Origin: Lyophyllum atratum | Lineage: Eukaryota > Basidiomycota > Agaricomycetes > Agaricales > Lyophyllaceae | Length of the DNA stretch: 64,000 bases | Assembly: GCA_014905825.1 (NCBI GenBank) | Contig: JACGCN010000022.1 | Span: forward strand, 620,001-684,000 | Reading direction: 5' to 3' | Part shown: positions 1 through 10,800 of the stretch, piece by piece | Numbering within the stretch: the stretch's first letter is position 1 | How the letters are laid out: each line of letters starts with the position of its first letter | The notes under the pieces: model-generated | Told to the model about the DNA's origin: nothing | The model's database searches: none | What the model saw: the letters and a program-made list of their open reading frames with translations, nothing else | Made by a program: the position numbers and the translations under genes

Positions 1-739
1 ACTCAACATACAAGTGTGAGAAACCGCTAAATTGAAAGCCACATCTTGCAGCCAGTTGATGACCTTCGAAAACAAGGACTTTTCATGCAAAATTCCGACG
101 TATTTGAATTTCCCGCAAGTATCTACCAACTCCTCTCCTACTTCGAAGGCGATTGAATAGACCTATTCTCGTCCCCAAAGCGTGTACGCATTGAAGACTC
201 CTCGAGGCTGAAGTTTGTTCCCTGGACGGGTGATACTTCTCACTGGATACTCATGCGTCATCAACCTCCAAGAGATTCACGAGGAAAGGAATCTTCTTGA
301 AGCTAGCGCAGGCCAGAATATGTCTCCGAAGTCTGAAGCTCACTAGTGGAGGTGTACTTCTGACAGAACAGACATTCGTGGGGCAATTACCAGGGACAGA
401 ATCGCCGACAATCAGCAACGATGGCATGATATGATATGGTACCCCACGGTCTATTTCGCGCTACAGATGCCATGTTCCAATATATTTGTTCATGTGCTAT
501 GTCTTGCGGGAAACCTCCGCTCAAGGTTCGCGCGGAGATCACCTTCTGATGGCACAAGCCAATGCCGAGATACTACTTACAAAGAATCGAAGCATCGTCG
601 ACTTGGACGTTGACATCGCCTCTCACATCCTTGGCATATCATAGCCTGCCATAGCTCCGAAAGATCCTCGCCAGTGACACCAGCAGATCCGAATTTCTCA
701 AATCCTGGCACCCTACATCAGCCATCGACAACATTCGAT
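1..739. other. Upstream region without a recognisable gene
   Basis: No reading frame here resembles a known family. The only longer frame (about 60 codons near 431) has no family resemblance and no splice partners. The last 100 bases are presumably the promoter and 5' leader of the alpha/beta-hydrolase that starts at 740. A gene cut off by the window edge cannot be excluded. Confidence 0.4.
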
Positions 740-1878
740 ATGGCAACTAGCACGACCCTCAAGAGAGTCGAGGTGGATGGGATCAATGTCTTCTATCGTG
801 AGGCTGGGCAGCATAACTCCTCCACCATACTGCTTCTTCACGGCTTCCCTTCCTCCTCATTTCAGTATCGGAACTTGATCCCAAAATTGGCGAGCACGCA
901 CCATGTCATCGTGAGTACGGTATGCTACTGAGAATTTTGAGGCTGATTGCATTTAGGCTCCTGACCTTCCTGGGTTTGGGTTCACAGGTGAGTATAGGTA
1001 GTGCTCGGAAGAGTAACCTCGAATGATATCGTCCACCCTGTTCAGAAGTTCCTGCAGACCTGAAGTACGAATATACCTTCGATAACCTGGCAGCGACTAT
1101 CCTTGCGTTCACGAATATCTTAAACCTCGCAAAATTCGCGGTCTACATTTTCGACTATGGTGCACCCGTCGGGTTGAGGTCCGTATTAGCCAGCAGTACC
1201 CTAATTATACTTGTTCACTTACGAGTTCCGCCAGACTAGCCCTTGCACGCCCAGATGCTATCACGGGCATAATATCCCAGAATGGGAACGCCTTCGAAGC
1301 CGGGTTGAGCCCATTCTGGGATGGACTTCGCAAGTACTGGACCAATCCAACAGCCGAAAATGTCGCTCCACTGAAGGGGTTGATTCAGCTTGAAGGAACA
1401 AAATTCCAGGTTAGATACTTTCTTTCTTCGACTTCGTCCCAGTCGGTTGTTGATATATTTTCCGAAGTACGTTCATGGCGAGGCCAGCCCCGACGCTATA
1501 CCCCCGGAAACATACTATCTTGACCAAGCCCTGCTTGATCGACCAGGGAACGCTGAGATCCAGGTCATGCTATTCTATGACTGTACGTGATCGTCTCGAC
1601 TGCAGTTTCTCGTTTTGCTTATGGAAGGTATACCAGATCGTAAGAATTTAGAGTTATACCCCACGTTCCATGAATATTTCCGCACTCACCAGCCACCCGT
1701 CCTGGCCGTTTGGGGCAAGAACGACCCTGTTTTCATGCCGGCGGGTGCAGAGGCATTCAAGACGGTTCTTCCTAAGGCTGAGGTCTATCTTGTGGATGGA
1801 GGGCATTTTGCATTGGAGAATCATCTCGAGGAGATCCATGGCAAGATCTTGGAGTTCCTTTCGAAAAACGGAATCTAG
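740..1878 (+). CDS. Alpha/beta-hydrolase (epoxide hydrolase / haloalkane dehalogenase-like)
   Basis: Six exons (740-910, 957-987, 1046-1178, 1235-1409, 1468-1582, 1637-1878) close in frame to 288 residues plus stop; all five introns are GT-AG and 46-58 bases long. Visible family hallmarks are the oxyanion motif HGFPSSS, the segment APDLPGFGFT, the nucleophile elbow FDYGAPVGLR (Asp as nucleophile, as in dehalogenases and epoxide hydrolases), the acid region WGKNDPVF and the catalytic His in GGHFALE. The family hydrolyses epoxides, C-halogen or ester bonds through an Asp-alkyl intermediate; the substrate cannot be read from sequence. Length is usual for the family and no secretion signal is seen, so it is probably cytosolic. 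ATG 740 is preferred because upstream in-frame codons are not ATG. It is the intact copy of a duplicated gene whose sister survives only as a fragment at 5263-5431. Confidence 0.88.
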
Positions 1879-2019
1879 CAGCTCATCGTTCTAGTAGCGC
1901 GTATTCAATGGATGTCGAATTATGTGGATACGCAATTAAAGGGCTCGAATGTGTACAGTTGTCACAACATTTTACTACAGTCAGACAGCAATGAATGGGA
2001 AAGGTCAAGCGAACCCGTA

Positions 2020-3877
2020 TCAAAAGGGGTGCCCTTCCCGGATCCGGCGCGAGATGTCCATGAGCCGAGAAAGGCTTATTACAGTCGAGTTACCCGTCAT
2101 GTAGTCACCGTCATCGAGTAGATGTTCATACTCACTGACCTCCTTCCCGTAATCTGTCCTTTCCCCGTGATAACGCCCTCGCCTTAACTCTGGATCAAGT
2201 CCGAGCATCCGCCTCACCAACGCAAATTCCAAATCATTATTGCACGTCGGCAACGGCACATAGTCCTCGGCATCCGCATGAAATTCCTCGAATGAGCTGT
2301 CTCCAAGTGGTGACTGTTCCCTGGCCTGGTCCGTGATCGAGTCTAACGCGTGCTCGATCTTGCCGCCTTTGTTGGAAAAGAAGGTCACACCTTCGGCGCC
2401 CAAAATGCGCTGTGAGATCACTCCCTGGAGCATGTCCTTGCTCAATGGCAGGTCCGTCGCAGTGAGGAAAGCAAGGATAATGGCGAAAACAGACTGATAG
2501 CCGACATAGAATGTCTTGAACACAGACTGATGGAGGTGCGACGGGACATAATCAATTTCAGACAGAACCATGGAATCTGTGTGCGCGACTCCTCTCTTGA
2601 ACCCTGAATGACCGATGTCCTCACTCATGACATCCCTGCATGATCCGGCTCGGACTATGAGGGAATGTTGATATAACCATAGGAAACTATTCGAAGATCT
2701 GATAACTCACCCTCGAGTCGGAATCGCATGCGCTTGGATAACCAGCCACCTGCACATACCCCACATGTACACCCCCATTTGCGCTTCGTGACGTATGCCT
2801 CCAGGTTATCAGCCAACGTCGGCATACCCATCGCGCGCTTAGCGAGAAACTCGCATGTGAGCTCTTCCGTCGAGTAGCCATTCCATACCCGGTCATTGTC
2901 TCAGCACATTCGCGCGTTGACCGCATTTTGTCTGCGAGACCCTCCAGCGGCGTCATACTCGAGCGCAGCGTAGATAGGAGTTAGACCGCTGGCGTCAGCT
3001 TTATGGATAGAAGAGGGGTCGATCTTGTAGTGTGCTTTGATGATATTGACAACATATGCGCCGCTAAAGTTGACGATCGCGAAGTGCAATGGGTACTTCG
3101 CTTCCAGTTCTTCTGGTGTGAGGCCTTGGTCTGCGGTTGTGTCAAAATCCCTGCTTTGTTCCTCGACATCGGCGGTGATGGAAATTTTGCGCGAGGGATG
3201 GTTGGAGTTAGGTGAGTAGCCAAAGAAACATGTGCGGCCAATGCGGCGGAAGCCGTTCTGGAGGTGCGTTAGTCCTTTCCTTCAAATATGCTAGGACGGA
3301 TGACGACGTGCCTTACGGAAAAATGCAACCTGCTTTTGTTTGATGTTCGCCCATTCTGCCTTGTCTTCGACATTAATCGGGGTGGGGCAACATGCAACCG
3401 TGTCGCCCTCGGTTACAAAAGCGGCCGCGAGAAGCTTTCCAAGCATCCACGAGCCCAAGCCCTTGCCTCGGTACTATTTAGGAGTGTCGGCAAGTCTCAC
3501 GTCCCAGAAAAAGAGGCCTGACACGTACCTTTTCATTCACGTTCATGTCTAATACGTAGATCAGTTGATCATTGTTCAGCTCGCTTCCCCAGCACCCAGT
3601 CCCACGTCGATTCCTGTTCAAGAAGAGAAGGACGCACGCGGCCGAACTTGTCGAAAAGGGTAATAGAGAACTGATGAAGCTCGTCGCTGTGGTCATCCAT
3701 GACTTCCAAGAAAGATCCCCGACAAAAGTGCCGTATGATCTTAACAGCAGACAAAGATCCAACAAGACCGAATTCGGGGTGGTTTATGTTGAGCGTGATG
3801 TTCTTGAATACGCGAGGATGTTCGCCGCGGGTGGTCGAGAACTTCGGGACACAGTCGTTCATCTGGAGAGAGGACAT
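2020..3877 (-). pseudogene. Degenerate copy of the GNAT-ankyrin gene
   Basis: It is colinear with the intact gene at 5861-7804 and reads from 3877 down to 2020. The first exon starts MSSLQMNDCVPKFS like its sister, but near 3608-3620 two bases of a T/C run are lost, shifting the frame and giving an early stop. The ankyrin exon lacks about 65 bases near 2950-2965 (the second repeat) and shifts again near 2900, where the sister reads TMLGVWNGYS. The last exon (about 2020-2660) remains open and ends GHPF as in the sister. It is convergent with the intact hydrolase just upstream. With at least three lesions I infer a pseudogene. The same non-GT donor (AAG|GCACGT) seen in the sister is conserved near 3310. 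Confidence 0.85.
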
Positions 3878-4849
3878 GGTGGTGGAGAAAAAGGAAGTCA
3901 GGCTTACTGCTGGCGCCTCCTTTGCCTTTTATACCCAAACTTTTTAATTCAAAAATCGAGACAAGCTCATGAAGACGCGCTCTGGATCGTTGAATGTCTC
4001 CGTTACGTATACGGCATATCGCCGCCACGGAGAACCCTGTCCGAGTCGGCTCTTGACGGGTTTACACTATTCGGTGATGGTTGGCGATTGCAATTCAGAA
4101 GTTCGCTCAAATCTGAAGTGAAAAGCCTTGGTTGGGGAGGAGGAGCGTGGCGTTTTGCTGGAAAGCACTGGCAAGAATTAGAAAAAGGCGTGAAGATGGT
4201 TCTTGATCGCCGTCGGAAAAATCAGATTAGATGTGGCTATTTCGGGGAACGTTTCCAGGGGTGACCAGTCATCCACTTGACCTCATTTTTCTCTGTCTTG
4301 TTCGATCCCTTCGAATGGCAACACAACGCACCCTTGTTCCTTTCCAGTGTTGTCTAATAGCCTTCTCCTTGTACGGCGCTCCATCGGAAGCTCGCTGTTT
4401 CGCTGCGGGCAAGATTCGGTCACCCTCAATCTCCAACATCACAGGTCATCTAGTACCTCGATCGATTTGGGAATGGCAGTCCTCGTTCAAACCAGTATTG
4501 TGTTCTTTCCAAGATAGAAACTCCGTCTTGAGACCTTGGCAACAGCCCAGGACTCGCAGATGAGGTCAGTCCACTCATACAGACAACACACTTACATTCC
4601 GCTGACGACCTTTTTTGAATTGACAGAATGACCTACTCTCGTTTTGGCCTCTGACCTCAGCGGCCATGATCGGAAATCGCGGGTTGCGCGTACAGCGAAA
4701 ATCGATGGTAGCCTGTCATGTTTCGGAGAAAATTCTCGATATCTCTTGGCTCATATCATGTACAAGACGTCGCATGATGCTACATTGTGACCCTGGCTGC
4801 GATATAAGCTTTAATTCTCAACTCTCCTCCGCCGAACGGGCTCATTCTC
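3878..4849. other. Duplicated intergenic region containing the CACTA empty site
   Basis: The left part (3878-4215) aligns with the promoter side of the intact GNAT-ankyrin gene (7805-8107). The right part (from about 4218) aligns with sequence just outside the right end of the CACTA element (43244-44004), for example CCAGTCATCCACTTGACC against CCAGTCACCACCACTGGACC. The two alignments meet near 4200-4235, so this copy is uninterrupted where the other copy carries 35 kb. Open frames here are not gene-like. It presumably also contains the old GH43 promoter; pyrimidine tracts and a GCGATATAAGC box lie just before 4850. Confidence 0.7.
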
Positions 4850-5262
4850 ATGGCTAGGTTTTTGGCTCCTTCTTCTGCATCGCTGCGGCGTTGGCCGCTC
4901 TTGTCCAGGGTAACCCGGAGAACTTGACAGAACAGCAGGCAGCGAGTCTTGCGTGCTTCCGAAGGCTCATATTGCTAGAGTTCAACAGACGGCGAAAACG
5001 GCTTATGGATTTATCTACTTTACTGGAGAATGTATTTCGGACGGCAAGCACGACTCCCCTCAATCCTCTTTCAGTGCCTTTCATGCCTATATCCCTTTTG
5101 TTTAGGCGAGCAACTATACTTCGCCGTCGACAAAACCAAGTCTCGTCTCTTCGAACACTGTAAACGTACTCCTAATGCCCACGCTCCGAACGAAAGGCCT
5201 TCGCGATCTATACATCATCCGCGACTCCACTCCTCATGGAGCAAGTTCTACATCATTGCGAC
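4850..5262 (+). pseudogene. GH43-like glycosidase fragment (copy 1)
   Basis: It starts ATGGCTAGGTTTTTGGCTCC, matching the start of the better copy at 44005, but the signal-peptide frame breaks within about ten codons because bases are missing relative to the sister. Downstream pieces still recognisable are YGFIYFTGE, a stretch ending QLYFAVDKTKS, and KFYIIAT, the beginning of a five-bladed propeller as in GH43 arabinosidases and xylosidases. Homology stops abruptly at about 5262, where the sequence continues directly into the end of an alpha/beta-hydrolase gene. It is non-functional: frame breaks, lost splice phase and no C-terminal two-thirds. Confidence 0.75.
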
Positions 5263-5431
5263 CCACCCGACGAATGATCCTATTTTCATGCCGGCGGGGG
5301 TATAGGCGTTCAATACGGTTCTTCCTAAGGGTGAGGTTCATCTCGTGGCTGTAGGGCGTTTCGCACTGGAGAATCATCTCGAGGAGATCTATGGCAAGAT
5401 TATGAAGTCCCGTTCGAGAAATAAAATCTGA
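5263..5431 (+). pseudogene. 3' fragment of an alpha/beta-hydrolase
   Basis: The translation NDPIFMPAG, stop, AFNTVLPKGEVHLV, GRFALENHLEEIYGKI is colinear with the last exon of the intact hydrolase (1720-1878). An in-frame TAG follows the acid loop, and the catalytic His of GGHFALE is replaced by Arg (VGRFALE). Only the last third of the gene is present, fused without a gap to the GH43 fragment on its left. It sits convergent to the intact GNAT-ankyrin gene, exactly as the intact hydrolase sits beside the broken GNAT-ankyrin copy, so it is the remnant of the second duplication unit. Confidence 0.88.
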
Positions 5432-5860
5432 CGCGCAGTCAGAAGTCCACGTATTAGCTAGCTTTCCCGCTATGTATGTTACTTTGCCAGTGTTATCGCA
5501 CATTAATTCAGTAACAACCGCAAGGCTTGGGGCAAGGACTTTGCGTTCCTTCAGCTTGCCTTCAGCGCACCAAATTGTTCTTTCAAAGATCTTCGCGCCG
5601 AAGGCGCACTCCACGTCAAGCCGAGCTTTGACACGGATAGGATGAATCTCTTGCAAGCTTCCTAACTCTTGAGGCGACGGATAGCAGCAGGCAGCCGAAT
5701 CGGAAGCTTTAACTTGATTTAACAAGTCATCATTCTTATAACACAGAAGATACAAGAAACATCGAACAATGTGGATACGCCAGGGCACGAGTGTGTACAG
5801 TTACAACAATATTTTACAGCGATCAGACAGAAATGAATGGGGAAGTTCAAGCGACGCATA
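5432..5860. other. Convergent intergenic region
   Basis: About 430 bases lie between the hydrolase remnant and the stop of the GNAT-ankyrin gene. The last 100 bases resemble the region just before 2020 (a phrase around TGTGTACAGTTACAACAATATTTTACAG recurs in altered form at 1948), so it belongs to the duplication. No gene is seen; the minus frame over 5234-5788 is open by chance. Confidence 0.5.
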
Positions 5861-7804
5861 TCAGAAGGGATGCCCTCCCTGAACCCCGCGCATGAGTTCC
5901 ATAAGCTGAGAAAGGTTTGGAGGCGGGCCACCCATCATGTAGTCACCGTCATCGTCTTCATCATCACTATCGTACCCCCAGTGAACTTTCTCTTCGTCGT
6001 AATAAGGCCCCCACCTCAACTTTGGATCAAGTCCAATCATCCGCCTCACCAAGTCAAATTCCAAATCATTATCGCACGTAGGCAGCGGCGCATACTCCTC
6101 ATGATCCTCGAACGTCTCCTCAAAGGTGCTATCTCCGAGTGGTGACTGCTCCCTGGCCGAATCCGTGACCGCGTCCAACGCGTGCTCGATCTTGCCGCCC
6201 TTGTTGAAAAAGAAGGCCACACCTTCGGCGCCCAAAATGCGCTGTGAGATCACGTCCTTGCTCAACGGCAGGTCCGTCTTGGCGAGGACAGTAAGGATGG
6301 TGTCGAAAACAGACTGATAGCCGACATAGAATGTCTTGAACACGTATTGGTGGAGGTGCGATGGGATATAACCAATTCCACACAGAGCCAAGGGGTCTGA
6401 ATGCGCGACTCTGCTCTCGAACCCTGAATACATCTCCATACTCATGTTATCCCTATTTAATCCCGCTTGGACTATGAGGAAAGATTAATATAATCACATG
6501 AACCAAGTTAAAGATCTGCTAACTCACCCTCGAGTCTAAATCGCATGCGCTTGGATAACCAACCCCCTACACATACCCCACACGTACACCCCCATTTGCG
6601 CTTCGCGACGTATGCCTCCAAGTTATCAGCCAACGTCGGCATACCCATGGCGCGCTTGGCTAAAAACTCGCATGTGAGCTCTTCCGTCGAGTACCCGTTC
6701 CATACCCCAAGCATCGTCTCGACAAATTCGCGCGTCGACCGCATTTTGTCTGCAAGACCCTCCAGTGGCGTCATACCCCCAGCGTTCTGCGCGTTCTGCA
6801 TATCATCTGCCACACCGAGGTCAAGGAGAGCCTGTACGGCGTGTACATTGGCCCTGCCGAGTGCAGCATGGATCGGAGTCAGACCGCTGGCGTCAGCTTT
6901 ATGTATAGAGGAAGGGTCGTTCTCGTAGTGCGCTTTGATAGCATCAGCAACCTGCGCGCCGCTAACGTTGACGATGGCGATGTGCAGTGGGTACTTTGCT
7001 TCGACTTGTTCGGAAGTGAGGGCTTGGTCTGCCGGTGTATCGAAATCCCCGCTTTGCTCGTCGGGGTCGGCGCAGATGGGAATTTTGCGTGAGGGATGGT
7101 CGGGGTCGGGTGAGTATCCAAAGAAACCTGTGCGGCCAATTCGGCGGAAGCCGTTCTGGATGTGTGTCAGTTTCGTCATTCAAATATGCTAGGTCGGAGG
7201 ATGACGTGCCTTACGGACAAATGCAACCTGCCTTTTTTTGACGTTCGCCCATTCTGTCTTGTCTGTGACATTAATTGGAGTGGGCCAGCGCACAACTGTG
7301 TCGCCTTCGTCTACATGTTCGGACGCGACAAGCTGCTCAAGCATCCACGAGCCCAAACCCATGTTTCGGTACTGATTAGGAGGAGTGTTAAGTTTCACGT
7401 CCCAGAAAAGGAGGTCTGACACATACCTTTTCATTCACGTTCATGTCTAAAACGTAGACTAGCTGACCATCATTCAGCTCGCTTCCCCAACATCCGGATC
7501 CACGTCGATTTCCCTGTTCAAGAAGCCAAGGACGCACGCGGCCAAACTTGTCAAAAAGGGAAACGGAGAACTGATGAAGCTCGTCGCTGTGGGCATCCAT
7601 GACTTCCAAGAAAGATCCCCGACAAAAGTGACGTATGATCTTGATAGCAGACAAAGACCCAACGAGACCGAATTCAGGGTGGTTCAACTCGAGCGTGATG
7701 TCCTCGAGCACCCGAGGGTACTCGTCGTCTGGGCTGGTCGAGAACTTCGGGACACAGTCGTTCGCCTTGAGAGAGGACATGGTGGTGGAGAAAGACAAAG
7801 TCAA
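5861..7804 (-). CDS. GNAT-like acetyltransferase with C-terminal ankyrin repeats
   Basis: Four exons (7804-7427, 7371-7210, 7155-6528, 6471-5861) close to 592 residues. The N-terminal half has acetyl-CoA-fold hallmarks: YRNMGLGSWMLEQL fits the GNAT motif A pattern R/Q-x-x-G-x-G/A, and the end of exon 2 joined to exon 3 gives VRKNGFRRIGRTGFF, like the GNAT C-terminal strand. Ankyrin-like repeats follow (PLHIAIVNVSG, GLTPIHAALG, GGMTPLEGLADK), then a Cys pair CTCGVC and an acidic tail with DSDDEDDDGDYM. The exon 2 donor is AAG|GCACGT, so a GC-AG intron is required to keep frame. The gene is divergent from the CACTA insertion, whose left end lies 307 bases upstream of its start and may affect its promoter. 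Its sister at 2020-3877 is broken. Substrate unknown. Confidence 0.8.
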
Positions 7805-8107
7805 GACTTTTTGCTGGCGCCTCCTCTGTCTTTTATACCCAAACCTTAATTCAAAAATTGAGACATGCGCATGAAGACGCGTTCTGGATCATAAGTCTCC
7901 GTTACGTACATGGCAAATCGCCGCCAGGGAGAACCCTGCTTGCGTCGGCTCTGACGGGCCTACGCACTATTCGGTGACACTTGGCGACTGCAATTCAGAG
8001 ATTTGCTCAAAGCTGAATTGAAAAGCCCTGTCTGGGAAGAGGACCGTGGCATTTCGCTGCAACGTCGAAAAAGGCGTGAAAGATGATTCGATGATCTTTG
8101 CTTGCGG
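7805..8107. other. Truncated upstream region of the GNAT-ankyrin gene
   Basis: Colinear with 3878-4215 of the sister unit. It includes a TTTTATACCCAAAC box about 30 bases upstream of the start that could act as a TATA-like promoter. Homology to the sister stops at the CTG duplication at 8108-8110, where the CACTA element begins. Confidence 0.6.
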
Positions 8108-8110
8108 CTG

Positions 8111-8560
8111 CACTGCGGGCATTGGCCTAAAAAATCACTGAATTCATGTAGAATACATTTTGATTAGATTTATAATATGATCAAAGTTGATCTCGTCGAA
8201 AATATCGAGAATGTATCATAAATATTTTCAATAACATATCCACACACAAATCCGACGCTTACATTGTGAACACATCAATGATATCTTCAACATGTGTTCC
8301 GGAGTAGAATTGAGAAAACAAATTTCAATATCATCTTGATGAAATCGATGGAAATGATGCAGAACATATTTTTATTAAATCCGCCGAATACATCCAAAAG
8401 TAAGTCAACATTTTAGCATCGAATACATCGTGATCATTTTTACACGACATTCATGATGTGATCACTATATGTTCAGTGAGAACATGTTGAGGATGACATC
8501 ATTTATGCAATCGGAGATACCGCTAGACATACCAGAGCATCACTCGCGTGGCTTGTTCAG
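8111..8560 (+). repeat. Left terminal inverted repeat of the CACTA element
   Basis: AT-rich, gene-free. Aligned by eye against the reverse complement of 42779-43243, about the first 135 outer bases are identical and the remainder differs by scattered substitutions plus a few short gaps near the inner end; both end inward at TTGTTCAG. Short motifs such as CATGATGTGATCA and TGATCATTTTTACACG recur within it and could be transposase binding sites, which is inference. Confidence 0.92.
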
Positions 8561-8763
8561 CCATGGACACAGACAGTAATTCGATTCGTTGAGAGTTTTC
8601 AATGTAGACATAAGGTGCATAATTACAGTATAGGATTCGGGATTCAGTAACCTTGGAAGAAACTGTTCATGTCCGTGCAGATGCACAACAAGAAGGGGTA
8701 ACGGGCTCGTGGACGGAATTCATAAACCTCGCAAAGAAACCTGGTGATCGATGAGAGAGAACA
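8561..8763. other. Gene-free subterminal region
   Basis: Between the left inverted repeat and the stop of the Cys-rich gene. No coding or repeat structure recognised. Confidence 0.4.
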
Positions 8764-9302
8764 TCAGTCCGAGATCAGTTGAACTTTGCGATAGCAGCAC
8801 GGACCATATGCGAAGTATTTAGCTCCTACATAGTGACTACCACACATAGCTTTTTGAAGGCACCCGTTACTTGCAGGATGACATGGGATGCATGGATGGA
8901 AGTGGCAGGGGCCTCGTTCCCGACTATATAGATTCGTGGCTGAAAAATTAGAAGGAAATCGTATGCGAAGAAAAGCTACGCACCGATGGGACCAGTCATG
9001 AATTCCCAAGAGGCGCCAGCAACCTCGGCCTCCACCTTCGCCAATACTCGCTGTGTGGTCCCTGCCAGCGTGTGACGATCTTCAACGACCTGCATCTCCG
9101 CATCTCCATCCTCGTCAAGCATTAAGACGTCCGTATCTTCGACTCGGGCGAGGGAACCATCGACGACAGATCCTGAATTCGTGCAGGGCGTCAGCGGGTA
9201 TTTAGAAACACACTACGGTCTCATTTTCGTACCCGAGGCCGGATGTTCTGACGTCTGGGTGTAAGCGACACTGATCTTGGCCGTACAGAGCATATTGGCC
9301 AT
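8764..9302 (-). CDS. Small cysteine-rich protein of unknown function
   Basis: Three exons (9302-9233, 9172-8984, 8939-8764) with GT-AG introns close in frame to 144 residues. The first part is acidic (VEDTDVLMLDEDGDAEMQVV). The last third is packed with Cys and His in the order GPCHFHPCIPCHPASNGC, then MCGSHYVG, then GPCCYRK: nine Cys in about 45 residues, suggesting a disulfide-bonded or metal-binding module. The N-terminus (MANMLCTAKISVAY) is only weakly hydrophobic, so secretion is uncertain. I do not recognise the family. It is the first gene inside the left end of the CACTA element, reads outward towards that end, and its frame is undamaged although neighbouring cargo is decayed. Confidence 0.6.
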
Positions 9303-9499
9303 TGAAAATCAACGTTGAGTGGTCAAGGCGTGTTTACGGCAGGAGCGATACTGAACAACTTTGTTTGTACTGCATCACACAACCAATCGGTCGAAGCTTG
9401 TGCATACGAAGGATATTCTGATCCATACAAACCTCCTCGCATGCCTATCCGTTCAAGCCGGAATCGACACCGGCATCCTCTATCTTCTGAACTGAAACG
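9303..9499. other. Spacer between Cys-rich gene and GH3 relic
   Basis: Probably the promoter of the Cys-rich gene overlapping the decayed 3' end of the GH3 relic. A plus-strand frame of 64 codons here has no family resemblance. Confidence 0.35.
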
Positions 9500-10800
9500 G
9501 GAGATTTAATATTAATTACGGTCTCGTATCTACCCGCTGTTCGTAGACGCAATCGCTGGACGACCTCTTTTCCTGCGACGAACCCCATGTTACTAACAGT
9601 CACCTACACGCTGGAATCCTGGGTTCTACCGATGCTCGCCGAGGAGAGCTTCAGGTTCCTACTATCGGTAAGCATCATGGTCAGCCACGATTCAGAATGC
9701 GCGCTATCAAGGTGGACGTACTAGTTAAAGGCCGACGCTACAGAGAAGAGGGATGGGGCTATCAAGGACGTACTAGACATACGCACGATATCAATGGATG
9801 TACTAAATTTCTCATGAGAAGGACTTACCTGGTGGTCGAATTGCAGAGTGCCGTCGTCGAGAACGCGACTGGCTAGGGTCGAGAGGACGACTACCTTTGA
9901 GGTAGTTATAGAAGACGGGTGTGGTCCCCACGCTTCTTGGGATCGACACAGGGAGTTTTCCTGCACGCATACTTCAAGAGAGTTGTTATGCATACTTTAA
10001 GAGAGTTGTTCGCGAATTCATCAATGCTTCAGGCCTACCGGATAGGTTTACAGCACCGAAGATGACCTCGGCGAGATCTAGAGCGAGTCTTTGAGAACAA
10101 CGGATAAGTATACCATGGAAAATAAGTTGCTATGAACGGGTTTCGTAGCACCTCCCAGTTCTCCGGGATCAAACTGCTGGATGACCGCATCCGCATCTTT
10201 AGGTAGTTCATGAGCATCATGTAACGTTCCAAGACTACAGGGTGAAATGATCCGGCGACACCAACGACTTTTGAGACTAGGTCGACATTGAATGAGACGG
10301 CGAGGCCGATGAACGACGGGAAGATTGTGCGGTTGTTCGTAAAGCCGTGAAGACCTTGCGTGGGAGATTTGAGCAACCGTTTGAACTAGGAAAGCCCACA
10401 GGACGAATGTCTTACCTTCAGACTGAATGAGGGCGGGGATCCCAAGGGTCATCTTTTGCATTAAGTACTCCTGGCCGATGTTTACAGCGAAGGCTAACTT
10501 TTCGTAAGGAATTGAATATCTACTCCAGATACCGCCACCCTTGAGACACATCATTTCTTGCTAGAATGCCATTATATATGAGGGGCGAGCAAAGGTGAAC
10601 GCAGAAATGGACGTACGAGACCAGCTTGGTTGTAAACCAGGGTATTATCAAGAGGCTGGATTTTAGAACAGATCGTTAGCACATTCTGCAAAGATTCGGT
10701 TGTAAGCGCCAGGCGTGTACAGCTCTGAAACCTTTTCTCCCGACGTCATACGTCCGAATTCGTTGACACGGGCGTCGACGGACGCCTTGGGTTTGATATG
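9500..10800 (-). pseudogene. GH3 beta-glucosidase relic
   Basis: Reading down the minus strand, GH3 landmarks appear in family order but in changing frames: SVDARVNEFGRMTSGEKV (about 10790), GQEYLMQKMTLGIPALIQSEG (about 10480), HGFTNNRTIFPSFIGLAVSF (about 10330), DPGELGGA (about 10150), DLAEVIFGAVNLSGRP (about 10060), KLPVSIPRSVGTTPVFYNY (about 9940), DDGTLQFDHQ (about 9850) and the fibronectin-like end VTVSNMGFVAGKEVVQ (about 9590). Members hydrolyse terminal beta-glucosides such as cellobiose. The region between the active-site barrel and the second domain is largely missing, and stops interrupt several segments. It is a captured host gene that has decayed; no secretion signal remains. Confidence 0.72.

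Noticed and set aside
3572..4264. 230-codon plus-strand frame opposite the broken GNAT-ankyrin gene
   Set aside because: Its first half is the antisense of a recognised exon and its second half is the duplicated promoter; no family resemblance.
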